Assembly: GCF_001758225.1 (NCBI RefSeq)
Contig: NZ_MAST01000002.1
Coordinates: forward strand, 1 to 64,000
Direction: 5' to 3'
Origin: Humibacillus sp. DSM 29435
GTDB taxonomy: Bacteria > Actinomycetota > Actinomycetes > Actinomycetales > Dermatophilaceae
Length of the DNA stretch: 64,000 nt
Shown here piece after piece: positions 20,888 to 29,507 of the stretch. A program made the position numbers and the translations under genes. The first letter of the stretch is position 1. Every line of letters starts with the position of its first letter. The notes under the pieces were generated by a model. It did no database searches. It was not told the origin of the DNA and saw only the letters and a list, made by a program, of their open reading frames with translations.

Positions 20888-21904
20888 GTGGTGGTCCTCG
20901 ACGACGAGGTGCGCGAGTTTCTCGCGGCCGCTGAAGGTGTCACGACCGGCGGTGATCCCGCTCAGCAGCGGCAGTCCATCCTGCGCCTGTCCGACCGACT
21001 CTTCGCCCGGTTCGGTGAGTCGGGGCCCGAGGTTGCCAGCGTCACCGACCACTGGGTGACACACGATGGTGGTCGGTGCCGGGTGCGGGTCTACCGCCCG
21101 GACGTGCCCGGCGCGCTCCCCGTGCACCTCTTCATCCATGGGGGTGCCTACTGGCTCGGATCGACGGACGAGAGCGTCAACGACGCAACCTGCCGCGAGC
21201 GAGCCGTCGGCGCCGGCTGTGTGGTCGTGTCCGTGGACTACAGTCTGGCTCCCGAGCATCCCTTCCCCGCGGCGCTCGCGGACTGCTACGCCGCCCTGGT
21301 CTGGTCACAGACGAACGCCGACGCTCTCGGCATCGACGCCGACCGGATCACGGTGGGCGGGATCTCGGCCGGAGGCACTCTCGCCGCGGCGGTTGCCCTC
21401 GCGGCCCGGGTGCGGAACGGGCCCGCTCTGCTGCTTCAGCTGCTCGAGGTTCCCCTGCTCGACCTTTCTCTCGAGACGATGCGACGTTCCGGGGTCGGCG
21501 ACGACTTCGGCATCAACGAGGCCGACCTCGGCTGGAGTATCAAGCAGTACCTACCGATGACGAACATGCTGGAGGACCCGCTGGCCTCCCCCCTCTGCGC
21601 CGAAGACCTGGCCGGCCTGCCACCAGCCCTGGTGCTCACGGCAGAGCGGGATCCGCTTCGAGACGATGGCAGACGCTACGCCGAGCGCCTCGAACAGGCG
21701 GGCGTGCCGGTGAGGCTCGTTCAACAGCCGGGAGCCGTCCACGGTTCCCTGCAGCTGACCGCGACCTGGAAGCCCGCTCGTGCGTGGCGCCACGAGGTCG
21801 TTGCAGCCCTGCGCACCGCCAACGGCGAACACAGCCCCACGATGACGACCCACCACCAGCTCGACCCGGCACCGCGGTTCGAGCACAACCAAGGAGGCAC
21901 CTGA
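20888..21904 (+). CDS. Alpha/beta hydrolase, hormone-sensitive-lipase-like esterase
   Basis: A 338-residue esterase of the HSL/BD-FAE-like alpha/beta-hydrolase group. The oxyanion-hole motif is HLFIHGGAYWLGS, the nucleophile elbow is VGGISAGGTLAA, and the acid and base sit in ERDPLRDDG and GAVHGSLQL. The GTG at 20888 has GGGAG 8 nt upstream; in-frame ATG at 20849 lacks a ribosome site. It is the first gene of a sugar ABC operon (2 bp before the binding-protein gene). A likely role is removing acyl groups, such as acetyl, from an imported oligosaccharide or glycoside; this is inference from context. Confidence 0.82.
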   Translation: MVVLDDEVREFLAAAEGVTTGGDPAQQRQSILRLSDRLFARFGESGPEVASVTDHWVTHDGGRCRVRVYRPDVPGALPVHLFIHGGAYWLGSTDESVNDATCRERAVGAGCVVVSVDYSLAPEHPFPAALADCYAALVWSQTNADALGIDADRITVGGISAGGTLAAAVALAARVRNGPALLLQLLEVPLLDLSLETMRRSGVGDDFGINEADLGWSIKQYLPMTNMLEDPLASPLCAEDLAGLPPALVLTAERDPLRDDGRRYAERLEQAGVPVRLVQQPGAVHGSLQLTATWKPARAWRHEVVAALRTANGEHSPTMTTHHQLDPAPRFEHNQGGT

Positions 21905-21905
21905 C

Positions 21906-23282
21906 ATGTCGCACCACAGCTCACCTGCACGAGCGGCCCGGTTGTGGTCGACCGTGGCCGCAGCGGCCCTGGTCGGTGGCACGGTCATCAGTGGTTGCAG
22001 CGCTCCCGGCGCTGACCCTGCCGCCGCGCCCACGGCCGCAGCGGGACCCACCCAGGCGTCAGAGGTCACGTGTGGCACTGACCCGGTCACGATGAAGGGC
22101 TACTTCGAGACGGGGTTCCCGCTGCCGAAGAACCTCACCGACGAGTTCACCAAGCAGTTCCCGAACGTCAAGTGGGACGTGCGCGAGGACCAGTTCGCCG
22201 TCATCACCCAGAACGCGCCCCGCGTGCTGTCCGACGACCCCCCGGACCTCATGCGGCTCCCGCAGGTCTCCGAGCTCGTCAAGGACAAGCTGCTGCTCAA
22301 CCTCGACAACTACGCGAAGGCCTTCGGCTGGGACGCTTGGCCCGCGTCGCAGCTGGCGCAGATGCGAGTGTCGGCCGACGGCACCCGTGGCACCGGCCCG
22401 CTCTACGCCAACGGCCTCAACTTCTCACTGACCGGGCTCTTCTACAACAAGGAGCTGGCGGCCAAGATCGGCATGACCTCCGCGCCGACCACCCTGGCCG
22501 AGCTCGACGCCGTGCTGGCCAAGGCGAAGGCCGCCGGCATCACGCCCATCGACCAGTTCAACGGCGGCGCAACCGGCGGCTTGGCCTTCCCGTTGCAGAA
22601 CCTCATGGCGGCCTACGGCGAGACGGGTGCCATCAACGACTGGATCTTCCAGAAACCTGGCGCCACCATCGACACCCCGTCCAATCTGAAGGCCGCTCAA
22701 CACCTGCAGAAGTGGATCACCAAGGGCTACTTCGCCGACGACATCAACTCGCAGGACTACGCCGCCATGATGAGCGCCTTCATCGGCGGCAAGGCGTTGT
22801 TCATCTTCGACGGTGACTGGGAGTCGGGCAACCTCGACAAGCAGATGGCGGGCAAGGCCGGGTTCTTCCTCATGCCGCCGTCACAGGCGGGGGGCAAGCA
22901 AGGAGCGATGTCAGCGCCCCTCACCTACGGCATCAGCGCGAAGTCTGCCCACCCGGACTGCGCCGCGTTCTTCCTCAACTGGGTGGCCACCAACCAGACC
23001 GCTCGCGAGATCACCGTCTCCGTAGGGGGGTCTCACCCCATGGGTCCGAGTGACGCCTACATGCCAGCGGTCAAGGCGGGGACGGTCACCGCCGCGACCC
23101 TGGAGGCGGGCGCCAAGGTGGGCAAGGACAACGGAGCCATGGACTTCATCGCGAACGCGACGGGTGCCATCTACGCCAAGAGCTGGACCCCGAACCTGCA
23201 GAAGCTCGTTGCCAGCAAGCAGACGCCCGAAGGGATGCTCACGTCGGTGCAGAAGGACTACGAAGCGCAGATCGCCAAGTGA
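21906..23282 (+). CDS. Sugar ABC transporter substrate-binding lipoprotein
   Basis: A 458-residue extracytoplasmic binding protein. The N-terminus has a lipoprotein signal with lipobox VISGC (Cys31), then a short Ala/Pro linker, then a family-1 solute-binding fold (TMKGYFETGFPLPKNLTDEFTKQFPNVKWDVR, LYANGLNFSLTGLFYNKELAAKIG, KALFIFDGDWESGN). AAGGAGG stands 7 nt before the ATG. It overlaps the first permease by 4 nt (GTGA). The fold indicates mono- or oligosaccharide uptake of the CUT1 class. Ligand unknown. Confidence 0.92.
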   Translation: MSHHSSPARAARLWSTVAAAALVGGTVISGCSAPGADPAAAPTAAAGPTQASEVTCGTDPVTMKGYFETGFPLPKNLTDEFTKQFPNVKWDVREDQFAVITQNAPRVLSDDPPDLMRLPQVSELVKDKLLLNLDNYAKAFGWDAWPASQLAQMRVSADGTRGTGPLYANGLNFSLTGLFYNKELAAKIGMTSAPTTLAELDAVLAKAKAAGITPIDQFNGGATGGLAFPLQNLMAAYGETGAINDWIFQKPGATIDTPSNLKAAQHLQKWITKGYFADDINSQDYAAMMSAFIGGKALFIFDGDWESGNLDKQMAGKAGFFLMPPSQAGGKQGAMSAPLTYGISAKSAHPDCAAFFLNWVATNQTAREITVSVGGSHPMGPSDAYMPAVKAGTVTAATLEAGAKVGKDNGAMDFIANATGAIYAKSWTPNLQKLVASKQTPEGMLTSVQKDYEAQIAK

Positions 23283-24235
23283 GCTCAGTGACGCCCCCGT
23301 CGCGACGTGATGAGGACCTGACGTCGACGAGCGACCGGGCAGGTCAACCCAGACCTGCCCGGGGGCGTCGCTCGAAGGCTGCCTGGTCTGGGCTGCTCTT
23401 CGCAGTACCTGCCCTGCTGATGTACGCCATCTTCGTGCTGCGGCCGATGATCGTGTCAGTGCAGTACTCGTTCTACAAGTGGAACGGCATCGGCGCCTCG
23501 ACATGGGTCGGGTTCGACAACTACCTGCGGGTCTTCACCGACCCCGACCTACTGGGCCCGATCGGAAACGCCTTCAAGCTCATCGTCTTTTTCAGCTTCG
23601 TGCCGGTCGTGCTCGGCCTCGCCATCGCAGCCACCACCCGTCAGATCGCAGAAAGCCGTCTCGCAAGCGTCGCCCGCACCGTCCTCTTTCTTCCCCAGGT
23701 CATCCCCCTTGTGGCGGCCGGCATCATCTGGACATGGCTGCTGTCCTCAACCGGGCTCGTCAACCAGGTCATGGACGCCGTTGGCCTGAACAGCCTGACT
23801 CGAGCCTGGCTGGGCGACTTCTCAACGGCCCTCCCCGCCGTCGGTGTGATCGGGGCCTGGGTGTTGCTCGGGCTGTGCACGCTTCTACTCCTGGCGGGTA
23901 TCAGCCACATCGACCCGGCGCTCTATGAGGCGGCCCGACTCGACGGCGCCGGCCCCTGGCGGGAGTTCCTCTCCATCACCCTGCCCTCACTGCGGCAGGA
24001 GATCGGCGTCTGCGTCACGGTGACCGTCATCGCCGCCCTTGCGAGCTTCGACATCGTCTACATCTCGACCCAGGGCGGCCCAGGCAACTCGAGCATGGTG
24101 CCGGGCCTGGAGATCTACTACCAGGCTTTCACCGAGCGACAGGTCGGGGCCGCATCCGCGTTGGGCGTCGTGCTCATGCTGCTCGTGCTGCTCGTCGTGC
24201 TGCCGATCCAGTGGGTCACGAAGGAGCGCGACTGA
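23279..24235 (+). CDS. Sugar ABC transporter permease (MalF-like)
   Basis: A 318-residue CUT1 permease with six membrane helices after a charged N-terminal tail. The first helix is AWSGLLFAVPALLMYAIFVL, and the EAA loop that contacts the ATPase is YEAARLDGAGPWREFLSITLPSL. It overlaps its upstream and downstream neighbours (4 nt and 1 nt), so the operon is tightly coupled. It pairs with the next gene to form the membrane channel. Confidence 0.92.
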   Translation: MSSVTPPSRRDEDLTSTSDRAGQPRPARGRRSKAAWSGLLFAVPALLMYAIFVLRPMIVSVQYSFYKWNGIGASTWVGFDNYLRVFTDPDLLGPIGNAFKLIVFFSFVPVVLGLAIAATTRQIAESRLASVARTVLFLPQVIPLVAAGIIWTWLLSSTGLVNQVMDAVGLNSLTRAWLGDFSTALPAVGVIGAWVLLGLCTLLLLAGISHIDPALYEAARLDGAGPWREFLSITLPSLRQEIGVCVTVTVIAALASFDIVYISTQGGPGNSSMVPGLEIYYQAFTERQVGAASALGVVLMLLVLLVVLPIQWVTKERD

Positions 24236-25059
24236 TGATCGTTCGTCAGCGTGAAACCATCACAGCCAAAGTGCTGCTCATCCTCCTCATGCTCATCACG
24301 GTTCTGCCGTTCGTCAGCCTCTTCGTGACGGCGTTGCACCCCTCCGGCACCTACCCGCAAGGCATCTCGTGGCCGAGTCAGCCGCAGTGGAGCAACTTCG
24401 CGGATGCCTTCACTGCGGCCAACATGCTCCAGCTGCTGAAGTCGAGCAGCCTGATCGTGCTCGGCGTGGTGCCCGCCTCAGTCGTGTTCGGCACGATGGC
24501 CGGCTTCGCCTTCGGTCACCTGCGCGTCAAGGGTCACCGTTGGCTGTTTCTGCTCTTCGTGCTCGGGCTGACGCTGCCCTTCGAGGGGATCCTCACCCCG
24601 CTCTACTTCCAGGTGCGAGACATGGGCCTGCTGAACACCCGATGGGCGATCATCCTGCCGCTCATCGGGCTCTTCATGCCGTTCGCGGTTCTGTGGATGC
24701 GAGCCCACTTCGTCAACGTGCCTGAGGAGCTGTCGGAGGCGGCGCGCGTTGATGGGGCGTCGACCTGGCAGCTGTTCTGGCACGTTCACGTTCCGATCGC
24801 GAGACCAGCGCTCTCGTCCCTCGGAATCCTGCTCTTCCTGTGGACGTGGAACCAGTTTCTGCTGGCCATCGTGCTCGTTGATGACCCGGGAAAGCGGACG
24901 ATGGCTGGGGCCCTGGGGTCGTTCCAGGGCCAGTTCGGCACGAACATCCCCCTGCTGTGCGCCGGGTCGCTGCTCATCATGGCTCCGACTCTGATCGTGT
25001 TCCTCATCTTCCAGCGGCAGTTCGTCACGGCGCTGCTGGCCGGGTCGGTCAAGGGCTAG
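24235..25059 (+). CDS. Sugar ABC transporter permease (MalG-like)
   Basis: A 274-residue CUT1 permease: first helix KVLLILLMLITVLPFVSLFVTAL, six helices in total, and the EAA loop SEAARVDGASTWQLFWHVHVPI. The ATG at 24235 shares a base with the preceding stop (TGATG). No ATP-binding subunit follows. In actinomycetes such operons usually share a genome-wide MsiK-type ATPase encoded elsewhere, which is the likely situation here. A 332-bp stretch without recognisable gene or clear terminator follows. Confidence 0.92.
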   Translation: MIVRQRETITAKVLLILLMLITVLPFVSLFVTALHPSGTYPQGISWPSQPQWSNFADAFTAANMLQLLKSSSLIVLGVVPASVVFGTMAGFAFGHLRVKGHRWLFLLFVLGLTLPFEGILTPLYFQVRDMGLLNTRWAIILPLIGLFMPFAVLWMRAHFVNVPEELSEAARVDGASTWQLFWHVHVPIARPALSSLGILLFLWTWNQFLLAIVLVDDPGKRTMAGALGSFQGQFGTNIPLLCAGSLLIMAPTLIVFLIFQRQFVTALLAGSVKG

Positions 25060-25391
25060 CCATCGCTCACGACAAAAGCACTGGCACTGGCTGTCGCGAG
25101 GGGTGCAACGAGGGGTATCGGATGCGGGCCCCGGGAGGTGATCGCACGCGGCTACAACCGGGTACTCCGCCAGTCACTCGGAGTCGGTGCACCAGGGACG
25201 CATCGCGGCCCGTCACCACCGCCCAGGAAATGCGCCTGCTTGCGCTGGTGGCCACCACCGTCTTGCCCGCCGCCGCCACCGTGAAACGAGCTCCGACGCC
25301 TGACGCGTCCCGAGTACTCTCAAGCCTGCCGACCGGGGGTGCGCCCCGGCCTGCTGCATCCACCTTCTTGCACTAGTTTCGAGGTCGCCGA

Positions 25392-26468
25392 GTGCCCGTC
25401 CTGCTCTTGATCGGGGCCGGACACGCCCACCTGTACGTCGTCAAGCACGCCGCCGACCTCGCGGCCGCCGGCTATCGGGTGCTCCTGCTCGCTCCGCGCT
25501 TCTTCGACTACAGCGGTGTCGCGTCGGCGACGGCCGCTGGTGAGATGTCCAGCTCCGCCGGGCGGATCGATGTGCGGTCGCTGGCCAGCACCTCGTCCGT
25601 GGAGTTTCACGAGGGCACACTGGAGTCTCTCGATCCGCAGGCACGGATCGCGGTCACGTCACGCGGTGACCGGTTGTCCTACGATGTGCTCTCGCTCAAC
25701 ATCGGCAGTGTGGTGGCACCGGCCGGCATGAACGTTCATCCGACAGTCGTGCGGGTGAAACCGTTGAGCGGACTCGCTGATCTGGATGCCCGGCTGCGTG
25801 CTTCAGAGCAGCAAGGTGTCACCGTCACGGTCGTAGGTGGCGGCGCCTCCGGCCTGGAGCTGGCGGCCCACCTTTCGGTGAGATCGGGCGTTGCGAACGT
25901 CCGGTTGGTGGAGTCCGGGGCCGTCATCGGGGCGGGCCTGCCGGCAGGCGCACGCAGGCGGATCGGGCGGCTCCTGGCAAGACGCGGGGTGGCCGTCCGC
26001 ACCGGCTGTGTGGTGCGCGACCTCGGCGAGCGATCGCTGGTCTGCGACGACGGAACTGAGATGACGTACGACGTCGCCGTGCTCGCCACCGGGCTGACGG
26101 CTCCGCCGTTGCTCGCGCAGCTCGGCGTCGGGGACGAGCGCGGGGTGCCGGTGCGGGCCACTCTGCAGATGGTGGATAGAGACGACATCTACTCCGTGGG
26201 CGACTGTGCTCTGTTCCTCCCCGGTCCCCTGCCCCGTGTCGGTGTGCATGGGGTGCGGCAGGGGCCGGTGCTACAGCGCAGCCTGCTCGCGCGGCTTCGC
26301 GGAGAGCCGTTACCGGTGTACGAGCCGCAGCGCCGCGCACTGTCGATTCTCGACCTCGGGAATGGCGTGGGCCTGGCTGTACGGGGGCGCTGGTGGTGGT
26401 ACGGCGCCGGATCGTTGCGCCTCAAGCGGTATATCGATCAACGGTGGCTGAAGATCTATCAGCAGTGA
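25392..26468 (+). CDS. FAD-dependent pyridine-nucleotide oxidoreductase (NDH-2-like)
   Basis: A 358-residue two-dinucleotide-fold flavoprotein. The FAD-binding motif is LLIGAGHAHLYVVK at the N-terminus and the NAD(P)-binding glycines are VTVVGGGASGLELAAHL near residue 145. The second FAD contact is DIYSVGDCALF near residue 265. There is no redox-active CxxxxC pair, which favours an NDH-2-like or selenide-dikinase-associated oxidoreductase over a disulfide reductase. GAGHAHL is characteristic of the latter group, but no selD is adjacent. The start is GTG. It is a single gene, followed by the left boundary repeat of the accessory island. Electron acceptor unknown. Confidence 0.8.
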   Translation: MPVLLLIGAGHAHLYVVKHAADLAAAGYRVLLLAPRFFDYSGVASATAAGEMSSSAGRIDVRSLASTSSVEFHEGTLESLDPQARIAVTSRGDRLSYDVLSLNIGSVVAPAGMNVHPTVVRVKPLSGLADLDARLRASEQQGVTVTVVGGGASGLELAAHLSVRSGVANVRLVESGAVIGAGLPAGARRRIGRLLARRGVAVRTGCVVRDLGERSLVCDDGTEMTYDVAVLATGLTAPPLLAQLGVGDERGVPVRATLQMVDRDDIYSVGDCALFLPGPLPRVGVHGVRQGPVLQRSLLARLRGEPLPVYEPQRRALSILDLGNGVGLAVRGRWWWYGAGSLRLKRYIDQRWLKIYQQ

Positions 26469-26713
26469 GGCTCGCCGTCCCGGCCTGGCAGGCGAGATCC
26501 ACCGACACCATTTCTCACGCGGGCACGGTGCCCTCGCCGTGTTCTGACTCCGCTCACGGATACACCGTCTCAGGAGGGCACGTCCGCCGTGACGGCCCTA
26601 CCGCCGCATCCGTTCTTCAGATCCTGGCCCTCGACGGTCACCTCGGAGATGTCGCTGGGGATCTACAGTCCCGACCGGTGTCTCGCTCGTTGCGGTCTAT
26701 AACGTGACAGCTG

Positions 26714-26828
26714 TGTCTCGACAGCAACTGTCGAGATGCGGGCCAAGACTGCACAACCCTGAGCGTGGAACCTTGCCCGGAAGGGCCGTCTGAAACCGGC
26801 TGCGCAAAGTAGCTCGGCCCACGCACTA
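26714..26828 (+). repeat. Left boundary direct repeat of the accessory island
   Basis: This ~114-bp sequence recurs in the same orientation at 33972-34085, about 85% identical by eye with one 1-bp indel. It begins with a 9-bp perfect inverted repeat (TCTCGACAG, CAA, CTGTCGAGA; 26716-26736) and ends in CGCAAAGTAGC...CACGCACTA. Everything between the two copies is the eight-gene accessory island. The rest of 26469-26924 has no recognisable gene. Confidence 0.85.
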
Positions 26829-26924
26829 CCAGTGTTATGGGCGGCCAAGGGGTGGAGCGGACCCTGAGTCAGCCCGCGTCTTTCGCGGCGGAATGGGGCA
26901 CGTCGCCGAACCGATGCCCGCATA

Positions 26925-27587
26925 TCAGACGCTAGAGATCAGCGCGATCGCTTTCGCCATTGAAGCCCAGGAGGCAGGCCCCATAAGGCCAAATCCGAGA
27001 TCGCCCCATCCAGTCCCCCATGAGTTCTGGACCAGCACCACAATGTCGCCGGGGCTGAGCAAAGGGTCCGCGGAGGCGGATACCTGGGCTGCTCCGACAA
27101 CCACGACGGCATGAAACCCTAGAGCCTTTCCTCCCATCGTGAGGATCTCGGTTCCGAGCCGGTGAAACTCCGGCGTAGTCTGGATGATCGCGATCGGACA
27201 CGAGCCAGCGGCGAGCATGGGCAGAAGATCGCGTGGAGCGGGGGCCGCGCACGCCACCACCGCGGCCCTCGGCAGTGCTGAACCGAGTGGGCCCGGAGGG
27301 ATCGGCGAACACACGTCTTCGTGAATCGTCGGGTCGTATGGCCAGTCGGATTCGGCGGCGTGCCCATGGTCGCGAAGAGCGTCTCGGACCGAGCCCAGGT
27401 TACCGGCCCCTCCGGGCTCCCGCCGACTGAGATAATGGAGGTGCTCCGCGGATCTTGCTGACCCGCAAAGGGACGTATGCACCGTGGTCGACGCGCACGA
27501 CAAGCATGTAGGTCGGGGCCCTTGGTCCATGACAGGCTGCATTGTGCCTCGCATGTCATGGAGCCACGTGAGGTTCGTTGACGTCAT
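26925..27587 (-). CDS. Papain-like C1-family cysteine peptidase
   Basis: A 220-residue protein that is a bare catalytic domain with the papain layout: oxyanion Gln22 and catalytic Cys28 in DQGPRPTCLSC, His159 in ALGFHAVVVVG, and Asn188 in VQNSWGTGWGDLGFGLM. There is no signal peptide or membrane segment, so it acts in the cytoplasm unless secreted otherwise. There is no long propeptide: Cys28 is near the N-terminus, so inhibition must come from elsewhere. Its ATG overlaps the stop of the upstream ImmA gene (ATGA), and that upstream protein carries a chagasin-like domain, the known inhibitor class for C1 peptidases. Substrate unknown. Confidence 0.82.
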   Translation of the reverse strand: MTSTNLTWLHDMRGTMQPVMDQGPRPTCLSCASTTVHTSLCGSARSAEHLHYLSRREPGGAGNLGSVRDALRDHGHAAESDWPYDPTIHEDVCSPIPPGPLGSALPRAAVVACAAPAPRDLLPMLAAGSCPIAIIQTTPEFHRLGTEILTMGGKALGFHAVVVVGAAQVSASADPLLSPGDIVVLVQNSWGTGWGDLGFGLMGPASWASMAKAIALISSV

Positions 27588-28654
27588 GCGGTGATAGCCC
27601 TGTCAGCCCAGTCCTCGGGGGTCGGCGCGAAGAGACCTTGGCCAGCCAATTGTCGGGTCCGGACCTCGAGTTGTAGGTCGAACTGCGCCAAGATGGTGGA
27701 TGGTTCCCAAGGGCGAGCGAGATCCATCTGGACGCGAAACGATCCGGTGTCCGTCGGGACGAAGATGAGCTGCCGCCGGTCACTGGCACCTCCTGTGTCC
27801 AGTGACCAGACGTCATCCGATGGCGGTGCCGAGGGGACGTGTTCATCTTCGACCAGAACGATGTCAGGGTTCAGATCCGCCTGAGCTACGTTGTGGGGCC
27901 CGAACAGGCTGGGAATTGCGGGTGAGTTAACAAGCCAGCCTGCGCCGGTGCTGGTGTCCTCGGACAGGTCGACGCGAACCTCATCCCCGACCCGGCACAG
28001 GACGCTGAGACCTGAGTTCTCGGAGCCGAGGAGCCATACGTCTGCTCGGGCGTCAGTGACCCGGTCATCTCCACGCAGATCGTTCTTTGCGGCGAGCGCC
28101 CCCGCCTTTCGGAAGCGGCGGACGTCGTCGTACGACAAAATGCCCTTTCCGAACAAGCGCCAGAGGCCAGCGGAGAAGCTCACTCCGAGTTGGCGGCTGA
28201 AGAGATAGGCGTCGGCGGCGGCAACTCGCCTCGAGTCTTGGACGGCTGGCAGCGCCTTGATGGCCCGGTTCACGAGCGGCTCCGGCATCAGGAGGGTCGA
28301 CGCAAAAGCCTGCGCGGCCACCTCTTTGTCCGCGTTGGGATCGAAGCGCTCCACGTCGTGCTCATCGTCTGCGGACCCGTCGTGCCCCAGAACATGATGT
28401 GCGATCTCATGGGCGAGCGTGAAGCGTTGAAGGCTTTCGGGTACCCGGCTGTTGATCACAACGCCGCACACCTCCTCGGTTCGGACGTAAAAGCCGAGCA
28501 GGTGGTCGAGCGGTTGCATCATGAGGACGAGGCCAAGTTCACGCACGATCGCAAGCACGTCGACAGGTGCGTTGTAGGGGGTCTGTCGCCTCGAATGGAG
28601 CCGAGACGCCTCCATCGAGGCTCTCGACTGCAGGAGCTGGTTCTTGGTGGGCAC
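27584..28654 (-). CDS. ImmA/IrrE metallopeptidase fused to a chagasin-like (I42) domain
   Basis: A 356-residue two-domain protein. Residues about 25-185 are an ImmA/IrrE (COG2856) zinc peptidase: VCGVVINSR, then zinc motif HEIAHHVLGH at 82-91, third ligand region DKEVAAQAFASTLLMPEPLV, and the C-terminal helices. Residues about 215-335 form a beta-rich domain with the three chagasin loops: STGAGW (236-240), DTGGAS (286-291) and ARPWEPS (313-319), ending FDLQLEVR. Chagasin-family (I42) proteins inhibit papain-like peptidases. It follows the XRE gene by 6 bp and overlaps the C1 peptidase by 4 nt. The ImmA part probably cleaves the XRE repressor; the I42-like part may restrain the neighbouring C1 peptidase. 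The I42 call is from loop motifs only. Confidence 0.75.
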   Translation of the reverse strand: MPTKNQLLQSRASMEASRLHSRRQTPYNAPVDVLAIVRELGLVLMMQPLDHLLGFYVRTEEVCGVVINSRVPESLQRFTLAHEIAHHVLGHDGSADDEHDVERFDPNADKEVAAQAFASTLLMPEPLVNRAIKALPAVQDSRRVAAADAYLFSRQLGVSFSAGLWRLFGKGILSYDDVRRFRKAGALAAKNDLRGDDRVTDARADVWLLGSENSGLSVLCRVGDEVRVDLSEDTSTGAGWLVNSPAIPSLFGPHNVAQADLNPDIVLVEDEHVPSAPPSDDVWSLDTGGASDRRQLIFVPTDTGSFRVQMDLARPWEPSTILAQFDLQLEVRTRQLAGQGLFAPTPEDWADRAITA

Positions 28655-28660
28655 AGGTGA

Positions 28661-29026
28661 TCAGGAGCCTTTCTGCGTTGCTCCGACGCCGTTGAGGAAT
28701 TCGACGAATCGCAGGACTTGATCCTTGTCGTGATCTGACAGGGTTTTAGTGGCCCGGAACAGGCGTATCGCCTTCTCGTCCACGGCGGGGTCTGCGCCTA
28801 GCAGGCGGTCGGGTGTAGTGCCGTACAGGCGAGCAAGCTTGGCCAATTCGGCACTACTGACCTTTCGGCGACCTGTCTCGAAAGCGCTGACAGCAGCCCG
28901 TGGCAGGTCGAGCGCCGCGGCGACCTGATCTTGACTCATGCCCAAATAGTCACGCTCTTCGCGAAGTCGGAGTGCGAGGTCGCGCTCTATATCGTCTCGA
29001 TCTTCGGGGCTGTTGCGCTGATCCAT
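28661..29026 (-). CDS. XRE-family helix-turn-helix regulator
   Basis: A 121-residue protein. Residues about 16-75 are an HTH_XRE domain: LALRLREERDYLGMSQDQVAAALDLPRAAVSAFETGRRKVSSAELAKLARLYG. The C-terminal tail (DEKAIRLFRATKTLSDHDKDQVLRFVEFLNG) is helical and typical of regulators paired with ImmA peptidases. It is located between the AcpS-type gene (10 bp) and the ImmA gene (6 bp), so regulator and peptidase are made together, as in ICE/prophage induction switches. A likely target is the bidirectional promoter at 30646-30764. Confidence 0.88.
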   Translation of the reverse strand: MDQRNSPEDRDDIERDLALRLREERDYLGMSQDQVAAALDLPRAAVSAFETGRRKVSSAELAKLARLYGTTPDRLLGADPAVDEKAIRLFRATKTLSDHDKDQVLRFVEFLNGVGATQKGS

Positions 29027-29036
29027 GATTACCTTC

Positions 29037-29507
29037 TTATGTCGCTCGGATATTGTGTTCGACGACCGCGAGCGCTATCGCGATCGCCCAATTTCCCTCG
29101 TGACTCGCGGACACGCTCCAATCCCACTCCGACGCTCCGTCCGGCCAGATCGCACCTTCCGCCGGCCGGACCGAGATACGTCCATTCGGGGAAGTCGCAA
29201 CCGCAACGTCCAACGGACGGAGGCCCCTACGGAACCCGGTGCCAATTGCCTTCGCCACGGCTTCCTTGACGGCCCACCGCGTTGCGAGCCGGTCGACTCG
29301 GCCGCGCGTGTCTGCAACCTCTTGGGGCGAAAACAGGCGGTCAATGAAGACCGACCCGATGTCTGCATCGATCTGACGCTTGAGCATGGCGACGTCTACG
29401 AGATCAATGCCGATCTGGTGATGCGCGTCCTGGCGTAGTTCGGCTCTTGCGGCGCGGGCGAGGCGCACGATCGTGGTCTCTTCCGGGGTGGGCGCCGCGT
29501 CGCTCAT
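29037..29507 (-). CDS. AcpS-type 4'-phosphopantetheinyl transferase
   Basis: A 156-residue protein with the holo-ACP synthase signatures: metal-binding Asp in HQIGIDLVDVAMLK near residue 35, RLFSPQEVADTRGRVDRLATRWAVKEAVAKAIGTGF with the catalytic glutamate and lysine, and the C-terminal VSASHEGNWAIAIAL. The enzyme would move 4'-phosphopantetheine from CoA to a carrier-protein serine. ATG at 29507 overlaps the TS-like stop (ATGA). The gene set also encodes a small acyl-carrier-like protein, its natural substrate. A genome normally has one housekeeping acpS near fatty-acid genes, so a second copy here looks dedicated to this operon. Confidence 0.88.
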   Translation of the reverse strand: MSDAAPTPEETTIVRLARAARAELRQDAHHQIGIDLVDVAMLKRQIDADIGSVFIDRLFSPQEVADTRGRVDRLATRWAVKEAVAKAIGTGFRRGLRPLDVAVATSPNGRISVRPAEGAIWPDGASEWDWSVSASHEGNWAIAIALAVVEHNIRAT

